Below are positions 1 through 5,473 of a stretch of 7,880 bases of DNA, in pieces (the first letter of the stretch is position 1; every line of letters starts with the position of its first letter). The stretch is from an uncultured Roseburia sp. (GTDB taxonomy: Bacteria; Bacillota; Clostridia; Lachnospirales; Lachnospiraceae): assembly GCA_947564765.1 (NCBI GenBank), contig CANODN010000083.1, forward strand, positions 1 to 7,880, written 5' to 3'. The translations under genes and the position numbers were made by a program. The notes under the pieces were generated by a model that saw only the letters and a list, made by a program, of their open reading frames with translations, was not told where the DNA came from and searched no databases.

Positions 1-81
1 ATGAATTATTAAAAATATTGTACCAACAAAAAAAGAACCCAAATATAGCAAGTTTGATACATTCAAATTTTTCCAAACCGC

Positions 82-110
82 TTGCATTATTCCGCGGTCT
101 GGTGTATAGT
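82..110 (+). promoter_or_regulatory. Sigma-A-type promoter of the thi operon
   Basis: A -35 box TTGCAT (82-87) and a -10 box TATAGT (105-110) are separated by exactly 17 bases. Each differs from the consensus at one or two positions. Transcription would start near 116-118, just ahead of the first riboswitch stem at 124. The preceding 80 bases are AT-rich, with A and T runs, and could act as an UP-like element, but no gene is seen there. The assignment rests on box match, spacing and position before the riboswitch; the transcription start has not been measured. Confidence 0.75.
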
Positions 111-123
111 AATTTAAAATTTC

Positions 124-217
124 ATAAGAAACGGGGAGCTTGTAGTACAGGCTGAGAGGAAGGTATGACCTTCGACCCATTACCTGATTTGGATAATGCC
201 AACGTAGGGATACTTAT
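124..217 (+). promoter_or_regulatory. TPP riboswitch aptamer (THI element)
   Basis: All conserved parts of the thiamin pyrophosphate aptamer can be read in order. P1 pairs ATAAG (124-128) with CTTAT (213-217). The GGGG segment (133-136) pairs with CCC (176-178) as P2. P3 pairs 137-143 with 147-153. The pyrimidine-sensing CTGAGA is at 152-157. An optional extra hairpin (P3a) pairs 159-164 with 168-173. The pyrophosphate-sensing arm holds ACCTGAT (182-188), GGATAATGCC (191-200) and CGTAGGGA (203-210), with P5 pairing TTGG (189-192) with CCAA (199-202). It lies directly upstream of thiS and is followed by a terminator, so it should repress the whole operon when TPP is abundant. Confidence 0.97.
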
Positions 218-231
218 ACTGCAAATATTTT

Positions 232-263
232 GGAAGCTATCAAATCGGTAGCTTCTTTTTTAT
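232..263 (+). terminator. Intrinsic terminator (riboswitch expression platform)
   Basis: GAAGCTA (233-239) pairs with TAGCTTC (249-255). The stem can be extended inward by T240-G248 and C241-G247 around a short A/T loop. A run of T (256-261) follows directly. The hairpin starts 15 bases after the aptamer P1 stem and ends 110 bases before thiS. This is the normal place for a transcription-attenuation platform. A competing antiterminator can be drawn between 209-215 and 234-241, described under findings. Confidence 0.9.
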
Positions 264-283
264 TTCCGCAGGCAGCAAGCCAT

Positions 284-316
284 GCAGCCGCACCGGTGCG
301 GATATCCGGCGGCTGC
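284..316 (+). repeat. GC-rich palindromic block in the thiS leader
   Basis: GCAGCCGC (284-291) is perfectly complementary to GCGGCTGC (309-316). Between and overlapping these arms lie two more perfect palindromes, CCGCACCGGTGCGG (288-301) and CGGATATCCG (299-308). GGCAGC (271-276) can also compete for GCTGCC (312-317). No T run follows, so it is not a typical terminator. It lies between the riboswitch terminator and thiS and is much richer in GC than the sequence around it. It could be an RNA processing or stability hairpin, a protein-binding palindrome or a small dispersed repeat. The function is unknown. Confidence 0.6.
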
Positions 317-361
317 CGCGAAGGTTAAACACAAAGAGCACAAAAAAACAATAACAGGAAC

Positions 362-367
362 AGGAGG
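362..367 (+). promoter_or_regulatory. Ribosome binding site that fixes the thiS start
   Basis: A perfect AGGAGG lies at 362-367. The ATG at 368 touches it directly and leaves no spacer. The ATG at 374, two codons later in the same frame, has a 6-base spacer and is the better start. ThiS therefore begins MVTING rather than MHMVTING. Confidence 0.85.
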
Positions 368-373
368 ATGCAT

Positions 374-568
374 ATGGTAACAATCAACGGAAGCCCCATC
401 AACGCCGACGGGAAGACAGTTTCTGAATATCTGGCAGACGCAGGCTATGATCTTGGACAAGTCGCCGTAGAACGAAACGGAACGATCGTTCCAAAGGCGC
501 AATATGGCAAAACAGCATTAACAGCCGGCGATGTAATAGAAGTCGTCAACTTTGTAGGAGGTGGCTGA
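374..568 (+). CDS. thiS: ThiS, sulfur carrier protein
   Basis: This is a 64-residue ubiquitin-fold protein whose C-terminus carries sulfur as a thiocarboxylate and delivers it to ThiG for thiazole formation. The length is normal for the family (about 62-70). The protein ends in VNFVGGG, which provides the Gly-Gly tail that ThiF adenylates. The stretch DVIEVVNFVGGG (residues 53-64) and the early MVTINGSPI are typical of ThiS and MoaD-like carriers. It is the first gene after the riboswitch leader, and its stop codon abuts the thiF ATG with no spacer. The last codons contain the AGGAGG that serves thiF, which suggests coupled translation. Function is clear from the tail and the neighbours. Confidence 0.95.
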   Translation: MVTINGSPINADGKTVSEYLADAGYDLGQVAVERNGTIVPKAQYGKTALTAGDVIEVVNFVGGG

Positions 569-1210
569 ATGAATCCGATCCCCGATGAGGCGGCGTTATC
601 TGCGGCATTAGCAGCAAGATGCCCAAAGCATTTACAGGAAAAATTCCACAACAGTACCATTGCCGTATGCGGCCTTGGAGGTCTTGGCTCCAACATTGCC
701 GTTTCCCTTGCAAGAGCCGGCATCGGAACTCTGATCTTAATCGACTTTGACCGGGTGGATATTTCCAATCTCCACCGCCAGCAGTACAAAGCATCCCAGA
801 TCGGCATGTACAAAACAGAAGCCCTGACTGCCAATCTGAAGGAAATTTCTCCTTACCTGAATATCATCCCTCATACGGTAAAAATCCGGGAAGCAAATCT
901 TTCTATGCTGCTTTCCGATGCGGATATCATCTGCGAGGCCTTTGATCAGGCCGAAATGAAGGCTATGCTGGTTAACGGCGTGCTGGAAGAGCTGCCGGAT
1001 GCTTATCTGATCGCCGCTTCGGGAATGGCAGGATTCGGTTCTGCAAATGAGATCAAAACCAGAAAAATTTCAAATCACTTTTATCTCTGCGGAGACGAAA
1101 AAAGCGACATTGCAGATACACCGGGCCTTGTATCCTCCCGCGTTATGGTATGCGCCGCACATCAGGCGCACATGGCCCTTCGTATTCTCGCAGAAAAATT
1201 TGACTGTTAA
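569..1210 (+). CDS. thiF: ThiF-type ThiS adenylyltransferase, short clostridial form
   Basis: This cytosolic E1-like enzyme uses ATP to adenylate the C-terminal glycine of ThiS before sulfur loading. The nucleotide-binding loop GLGGLGS is at residues 35-41, followed by DFDRVDISNLHRQ at 59-71, the hallmark strand and Arg-Gln of the ThiF/MoeB/E1 family. At 213 residues it is shorter than Escherichia coli ThiF (about 250). It has single cysteines (18, 34, 122, 174, 195, 213) but none of the paired CXXC zinc motifs. This fits the shorter ThiF group found beside thiS and thiH in Clostridia. AGGAGG at 556-561, inside the end of thiS, gives a 7-base spacer to the ATG. How sulfur reaches ThiS here cannot be read from the sequence, and a different sulfur-transfer step from E. 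coli is possible. Confidence 0.92.
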   Translation: MNPIPDEAALSAALAARCPKHLQEKFHNSTIAVCGLGGLGSNIAVSLARAGIGTLILIDFDRVDISNLHRQQYKASQIGMYKTEALTANLKEISPYLNIIPHTVKIREANLSMLLSDADIICEAFDQAEMKAMLVNGVLEELPDAYLIAASGMAGFGSANEIKTRKISNHFYLCGDEKSDIADTPGLVSSRVMVCAAHQAHMALRILAEKFDC

Positions 1211-1350
1211 TACCTTTATGCGTGGCAAAGCACGCAAGAAAGAAGAAACACCCTCCGGGTATACCTCTATGCGTGGCAAAGCACGCAAGAAAGAAGAAAC
1301 ACCCTCCGGGTATACCTTTATGCGTGGTAAACCACGCAAAAAAGAAGAAA
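1211..1350 (+). repeat. Tandem 51-bp repeat, two full copies and one partial, between thiF and thiG
   Basis: Copies run 1211-1261, 1262-1312 and 1313-1350. Copies 1 and 2 differ at one base (T1216 versus C1267). Copy 3 matches the first 38 bases with three changes and then merges into the thiG ribosome binding site. Each copy begins TACCTYTATG and contains a hairpin TGCGTG/CACGCA with a six-base loop. In copy 3, two changes turn this into a perfect 7-bp stem TGCGTGG/CCACGCA with loop TAAA. A purine-rich run and ACCC/GGGT follow, and GGTATACC forms a palindrome across each junction (1258-1265 and 1309-1316). The block fills the only large gap in the operon. It is probably a non-coding intergenic repeat element; its function is unknown. 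Confidence 0.93.
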
Positions 1351-1363
1351 GAAGGTTTTCACT

Positions 1364-2134
1364 ATGCAAAATGAAGATACCCTTATCATTGGAGGCCGTG
1401 AATTTCACTCCCGTTTTATTCTCGGCTCCGGCAAGTATTCTCTGAATTTAATTGAAGCCGCAGTAAAGGATGCGGGAGCGGAAATGATTACCCTCGCTGT
1501 CCGCAGAGCCAACACGAAGGAGCAGGAAAATATTATGGATTATATCCCCAAAGGTGTTACACTGCTCCCCAACACCTCCGGCGCAAGAAACGCCGAAGAG
1601 GCCGTTCGGATTGCCAGACTTGCCAGGGAGCTTGGTTGCGGTGACTTTGTCAAAATCGAAATCATGAGAGACTCCAAATACCTGCTGCCGGACAACGAAG
1701 AAACCATCCGGGCTACTGAAATTCTTGCAAAAGAAGGATTTGTTGTCATGCCCTATATGTATCCGGACTTAAATACCGCAAGAGATCTGGCAGACGCCGG
1801 GGCTGCGGCCGTTATGCCTCTGGCTTCTCCCATAGGTTCCAACAAGGGTCTTGCAACCCGTGATTTTATTCAGATTCTGATTGATGAAATCGATCTTCCC
1901 ATTATCGTGGACGCAGGCATCGGCAAACCCTCACAGGCCTGTGAAGCCATGGAAATGGGCGCTGCCGCTATTATGGCCAATACGGCTCTTGCAACAGCAG
2001 GAAATCTACCGCTGATGGCCTCGGCCTTCCGACGGGCTATTGAAGCTGGAAGACTGGCCTATCTCTCGGGCCTTGGCAGAGTGCTCCCCAGAGGCGCCTC
2101 CGCCTCCGATCCTCTGACCGGGTTTTTGCATTAG
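1364..2134 (+). CDS. thiG: ThiG, thiazole synthase
   Basis: ThiG is a TIM-barrel enzyme that condenses 1-deoxy-D-xylulose 5-phosphate, dehydroglycine and ThiS thiocarboxylate into the thiazole phosphate of thiamin. The protein has 256 residues, the usual length. The Schiff-base lysine is K97 in DFVKIEIM. The phosphate-binding and barrel motifs MPLASPIGSNKG (151-162) and DAGIGKPSQA (183-192) are intact, as is the IMANTALA segment (203-210). The ATG at 1364 is preceded by AGAAGG (1350-1355), which lies at the degenerate end of the third tandem repeat. The stop codon TAG shares bases with the AGGAGG that serves thiH, so the two are tightly coupled. The product passes to TenI for aromatisation. 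Confidence 0.97.
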   Translation: MQNEDTLIIGGREFHSRFILGSGKYSLNLIEAAVKDAGAEMITLAVRRANTKEQENIMDYIPKGVTLLPNTSGARNAEEAVRIARLARELGCGDFVKIEIMRDSKYLLPDNEETIRATEILAKEGFVVMPYMYPDLNTARDLADAGAAAVMPLASPIGSNKGLATRDFIQILIDEIDLPIIVDAGIGKPSQACEAMEMGAAAIMANTALATAGNLPLMASAFRRAIEAGRLAYLSGLGRVLPRGASASDPLTGFLH

Positions 2135-2144
2135 GAGGTTTCTC

Positions 2145-3398
2145 ATGGAAAATCAATTTTTTGTGGATTCAAAACATTTGTCGGCTCAGGCGTTGGAGAG
2201 AAAGCATCGTCTGGAAACAGAGCCTTCTTTTCGCAGCAACCACATGGAATACCTGCCGGATATGGAACAGATCTCCTCTGACATCCGTTCAAGGGTTCTG
2301 TCCCAAATGAACGCTTACGATTATTCGGGTTATACCAAAGAGGACGTAAAAGCCGCACTGGGTCATGAGACCTGCTCTGTGGAAGATTTCAAGGCGCTTT
2401 TATCTCCGGCCGCAGAGCCTTATCTGGAGGAAATGGCAGAGCGGGCAAGACTGGAAACCGGCAGACACTTCGGAAATACCGTCTATCTGTTTACGCCTCT
2501 GTATATAGCCAATTACTGTGAAAATTACTGCGTCTACTGCGGTTTTAACTGCTATAACCATATTCACCGGATGATCTTAACACCGGAGCAGATGGAACAT
2601 GAAATGAAAATCATTGCAGACAGCGGTATGGAAGAAATTTTAATCTTAACCGGGGAAAGCCGTGCCAAAAGCGATGTGCATTACATCGGCGAGGCCTGCA
2701 AGCTGGCGCGGAACTATTTCCGTATGGTAGGACTGGAAATTTATCCTTTAAATACAAACGAATACCGTTATCTCCATAACTGCGGCGCAGACTATGTTAC
2801 GGTATTTCAGGAAACCTATGATACGGACAAATACGAAACACTGCATCTGGCCGGTCACAAACGGGTATGGCCTTACCGGTTTGACGCCCAGGAAAGAGCC
2901 CTTATGGGAGGTATGCGGGGCGTGGCCTTTTCTGCACTGTTAGGCCTTTCTGATTTCCGTAAGGACGCCCTTGCTACTGCCCTCCACGCTTATTATCTGC
3001 AGAAAAAATATCCCCACGCGGAAATCTCGTTATCCTGTCCGAGACTGCGTCCGATCATTCATAACCAAACGATCCAGCCTCTGGATGTGGGGGAAAAACA
3101 GCTTTGCCAGATCATCTGCGCTTACCGCATATTTCTCCCCTTTGCGGGAATTACCGTATCCTCCAGAGAAAGCGCTTCCTTTCGAAACGGCATTGTCAAA
3201 ATCGCCGCTACAAAAATTTCCGCCGGGGTATCCACCGGAATCGGAGATCATGAAAGCAAATATACGGGAAAGGAGAAGGATACGGTGCAGGGCGACGAAC
3301 AATTTGAAATTGACGACAGCCGCAGTCTTGACGTCATGTATCAGGATATTGCCAAAGAGGGCCTGCAGCCTGTCCTAAACGATTATCTGTATGTCTGA
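2145..3398 (+). CDS. thiH: ThiH, 2-iminoacetate synthase (tyrosine lyase, radical SAM)
   Basis: ThiH is an oxygen-sensitive radical S-adenosylmethionine enzyme that cleaves tyrosine to p-cresol and dehydroglycine (2-iminoacetate), the glycine-derived precursor used by ThiG. The cluster motif CENYCVYCGF places the 4Fe-4S ligands at C125, C129 and C132. An N-terminal region of about 110 residues precedes the barrel. The C-terminal end (LQPVLNDYLYV) lacks the extra cysteine motif of the related hydrogenase maturase HydG, so ThiH is the better call. The 417 residues are about 40 longer than E. coli ThiH, mostly at the N-terminus. The start at 2145 is supported by AGGAGG (2133-2138) with a 6-base spacer. 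The last 8 bases overlap tenI. Use of ThiH rather than ThiO suggests an anaerobe. Confidence 0.96.
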   Translation: MENQFFVDSKHLSAQALERKHRLETEPSFRSNHMEYLPDMEQISSDIRSRVLSQMNAYDYSGYTKEDVKAALGHETCSVEDFKALLSPAAEPYLEEMAERARLETGRHFGNTVYLFTPLYIANYCENYCVYCGFNCYNHIHRMILTPEQMEHEMKIIADSGMEEILILTGESRAKSDVHYIGEACKLARNYFRMVGLEIYPLNTNEYRYLHNCGADYVTVFQETYDTDKYETLHLAGHKRVWPYRFDAQERALMGGMRGVAFSALLGLSDFRKDALATALHAYYLQKKYPHAEISLSCPRLRPIIHNQTIQPLDVGEKQLCQIICAYRIFLPFAGITVSSRESASFRNGIVKIAATKISAGVSTGIGDHESKYTGKEKDTVQGDEQFEIDDSRSLDVMYQDIAKEGLQPVLNDYLYV

Positions 3399-4005
3399 TC
3401 TCATATGCGTCACAAACCGAAAGCTCTGCAAAGGCGACTTTCTGGAACGAATCGAAAAAATTGCCGGGCATCATCCGAAGGGCATCCTTTTAAGAGAAAA
3501 AGATCTGTCTCCTTTGGCCTATGCACAGCTTGCCGAAAAAGTGCTTGCCATTTGCAGAAAGCACCATACCTTGTGTATTCTGCACAATTTTATCGAAATC
3601 GCGCAACAGGAAAGAGCCGAGGCAATCCATTTGCCGCTTCCTGTTTTGCGGAATATGACAAAACGGCAGAAGCAGTCTTTTACAATCATCGGCGCCTCCT
3701 GTCATTCTCTCACGGAAGCCAAAGAAGCCGAACTGCTTGGATGTACCTATATCACGGCCGGACATATTTTTGAAACCGGCTGCAAACAGGGACTGCCCGG
3801 ACGGGGCCTGTCTTTCCTTTCGGAAATCTGCAGCCGCAGCTCCATTCCGGTTTATGCCATTGGCGGAATCCATAAGGAAAACATAGCTGCCATCCGCAGC
3901 GCCGGGGCCAAAGGAGCCTGCGTTATGAGCGGAATCATGGAGTGTCAAGACATTTCTGCTTATCTGAAAAATTTTGAGAAAAACGGTGAAAAAAATGAAA
4001 TTTAA
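3391..4005 (+). CDS. tenI: TenI-like thiazole tautomerase (ThiE superfamily)
   Basis: This 204-residue TIM-barrel protein belongs to the ThiE/TenI superfamily. TenI converts the thiazole tautomer released by ThiG into the aromatic carboxylate form used by ThiE. The diagnostic stretch AGHIFETGCKQGLPGRG (123-139) closely matches the Bacillus subtilis TenI motif GHVFETDCKKGLEGRG as I recall it, and H125 aligns with its catalytic histidine. The IND of ThiE is replaced by LHN (64-66), and the usual GVHLGQED by IHLPLPVL (79-86), as expected for a protein that is not a synthase. A full ThiE domain lies in the next gene, which leaves the tautomerase role for this one. The ATG overlaps the thiH stop by 8 bases without a clear ribosome binding site, so translation is probably coupled. 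Automatic annotation may call it thiamine phosphate synthase. Confidence 0.85.
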   Translation: MSDLICVTNRKLCKGDFLERIEKIAGHHPKGILLREKDLSPLAYAQLAEKVLAICRKHHTLCILHNFIEIAQQERAEAIHLPLPVLRNMTKRQKQSFTIIGASCHSLTEAKEAELLGCTYITAGHIFETGCKQGLPGRGLSFLSEICSRSSIPVYAIGGIHKENIAAIRSAGAKGACVMSGIMECQDISAYLKNFEKNGEKNEI

Positions 4006-5455
4006 AAAACAACATCTGCTTTTATACGCAGTGACCGACCGCACATGGACAGGAAAGCAAACGCTGCCGGAGCAAATTGAAGCCGCATTACAGGGCGGCG
4101 CAACCATGATTCAGCTTCGGGAAAAAAATCTGGATGAGGAATCTTTTATCAATGAAGCCATTACAATCCGGAAGCTATGCCATGCTTACAACGTTCCCCT
4201 GATCATAAACGACAATTTAAATGTTGCCATTAAAAGCAAAGCCGACGGCATACACGTAGGCATCGAAGATATGCCGGTGGAGGAAATACGAAAGCTGACC
4301 GGTAAAGATTTTATCATCGGTGCAACTGCCAAGACCATAGCACAGGCCAAAGCCGCAGAAGCTGCCGGCGCCGATTATCTGGGTGTGGGAGCCGTATTTC
4401 CCTCTCCCACCAAGAAAAATGCCATCCGCATTACAAAAGAACAGCTTCGGGCGATCTGTGGCTCCGTTTCTATTCCTGCCGTTGCCATAGGCGGCATTGA
4501 AGCGTCTAATCTCGAGGAGCTTTCCTACTGCGGCATTTGCGGCGCTGCTGTTGTATCGGCTGTTTTCGCCGCGGAAAACATCCGGTCCGAAACTGCGGAA
4601 TTAAAAGAAAAAATCAACCGGATCATACAAAAACCAACGGTAAAAACCGCATTGACGATAGCCGGAAGCGATTCCTCCGGAGGAGCCGGTATTCAGGCAG
4701 ATATCAAAACAATGACCTTAAACGGCGTATATGCCATGAGTGTCATTACTGCTCTGACTGCCCAGAACACGACAGGCGTATCGGGCATTTTGGAAGTAAC
4801 GCCGGCATTTATAGAACAGCAGCTAGACGCCGTATTCCGGGATATTTTTCCGGACGCCGTAAAAATCGGTATGGTTTCTTCTGCTTCCTCTATGGAAGTA
4901 ATTGCAGATAAGCTAAACGAATACAAACCAAAACACATTGTGTTAGATCCCGTTATGGCAGCTACCAGCGGTGCAAGACTGATCCATGAAGATGCTGTTG
5001 CCGCATTGAAAAACAGACTGCTTCCCCTTGCCGATCTGCTTACTCCAAATATACCGGAAGCAGAAATCCTGTCCGGCCTTTCCATACGGTGCAAAGAAGA
5101 TACGATCCGCGCTGCAAAGCAGATACATGAAGCCTATGGCTGCGCCGTTTTATGCAAAGGCGGCCACAGCCGTGACGATGCAGACGATTTGCTGTATCAG
5201 GAGGGAATCTGCCGCTGGTTTTACGGAAAACAGATCCATACACAAAACACCCACGGAACCGGTTGCACGCTTTCCAGCGCCATTGCCTCCAACCTGGCAA
5301 AATGCTTTGACCTTGTAACCGCAATCGAGCGGGCAAAAGACTATATTTCCTGTGCTTTGGCCCAAAGTCCTGATATCGGAAAAGGGAACGGACCGCTCTG
5401 GCATGCATTTGATCTGAACAGCCGCTTCGGGGAAAACGCACAAAAACAAAGATAA
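3995..5455 (+). CDS. thiED: ThiE-ThiD fusion: thiamin phosphate synthase and HMP(-P) kinase
   Basis: This 486-residue bifunctional protein has ThiE at about 1-210 and ThiD at about 217-480. ThiE joins HMP-PP to thiazole carboxylate or phosphate. It shows QLREK (40-44), IND (71-73), GIHVGIED (85-92), the phosphate-binding PSPTK (136-140) and AIGGI (165-169). The family's usual GVSAHT is GATAKT here (109-114). ThiD phosphorylates HMP and HMP-P. It shows ALTIAGSDSSGGAGIQAD (219-236), KGGH (388-391), HGTGCTLSSAI (420-430) with catalytic C424, and GKGNGPLWH (462-470). A short linker, IIQKPTVK (210-217), joins the domains. The start ATG 3995 overlaps the end of tenI by 11 bases and has only a weak GGTGA (3985-3989) before it. 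An upstream TTG at 3974 is less likely. Domain order is the reverse of the plant HMP-P kinase/TMP synthase fusion. Confidence 0.95.
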   Translation: MKFKKQHLLLYAVTDRTWTGKQTLPEQIEAALQGGATMIQLREKNLDEESFINEAITIRKLCHAYNVPLIINDNLNVAIKSKADGIHVGIEDMPVEEIRKLTGKDFIIGATAKTIAQAKAAEAAGADYLGVGAVFPSPTKKNAIRITKEQLRAICGSVSIPAVAIGGIEASNLEELSYCGICGAAVVSAVFAAENIRSETAELKEKINRIIQKPTVKTALTIAGSDSSGGAGIQADIKTMTLNGVYAMSVITALTAQNTTGVSGILEVTPAFIEQQLDAVFRDIFPDAVKIGMVSSASSMEVIADKLNEYKPKHIVLDPVMAATSGARLIHEDAVAALKNRLLPLADLLTPNIPEAEILSGLSIRCKEDTIRAAKQIHEAYGCAVLCKGGHSRDDADDLLYQEGICRWFYGKQIHTQNTHGTGCTLSSAIASNLAKCFDLVTAIERAKDYISCALAQSPDIGKGNGPLWHAFDLNSRFGENAQKQR

Positions 5456-5473
5456 TGATAGGAGAAGGAAAAT

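Noticed and set aside
282..380. Possible 32-codon leader peptide that overlaps the thiS start
   Set aside because: No convincing ribosome binding site precedes ATG 282, the coding content is dominated by the palindromic block, and thiamin control is already explained by the riboswitch.
368..568. Start of thiS at the ATG at 368
   Set aside because: This ATG abuts the AGGAGG with no spacer. The in-frame ATG at 374 has a 6-base spacer and gives a normal ThiS length.
1211..1350. CRISPR array or insertion sequence as an explanation of the repeats
   Set aside because: The copies are directly adjacent with no unique spacers, no cas genes or transposase are nearby, and there are no terminal inverted repeats with target duplications that I can see.
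1047..1445. Long open frame over the thiF end, tandem repeat and thiG start
   Set aside because: It lies out of frame inside thiF and thiG, has no ribosome binding site, and is open mainly because the repeat length is a multiple of three.
2145..3398. HydG (hydrogenase maturase) instead of ThiH
   Set aside because: The C-terminal auxiliary cluster cysteines of HydG are absent, and the gene sits between thiG and tenI.
3974..3994. TTG start that would lengthen ThiED by seven residues
   Set aside because: The added residues are basic filler inside tenI with no better ribosome binding site. ATG 3995 fits the usual ThiE start and the overlap pattern.
3490..4107. 205-codon - strand open frame across tenI and the thiED start
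   Set aside because: It lies fully opposite two clearly assigned genes and has no motif, ribosome binding site or context support.
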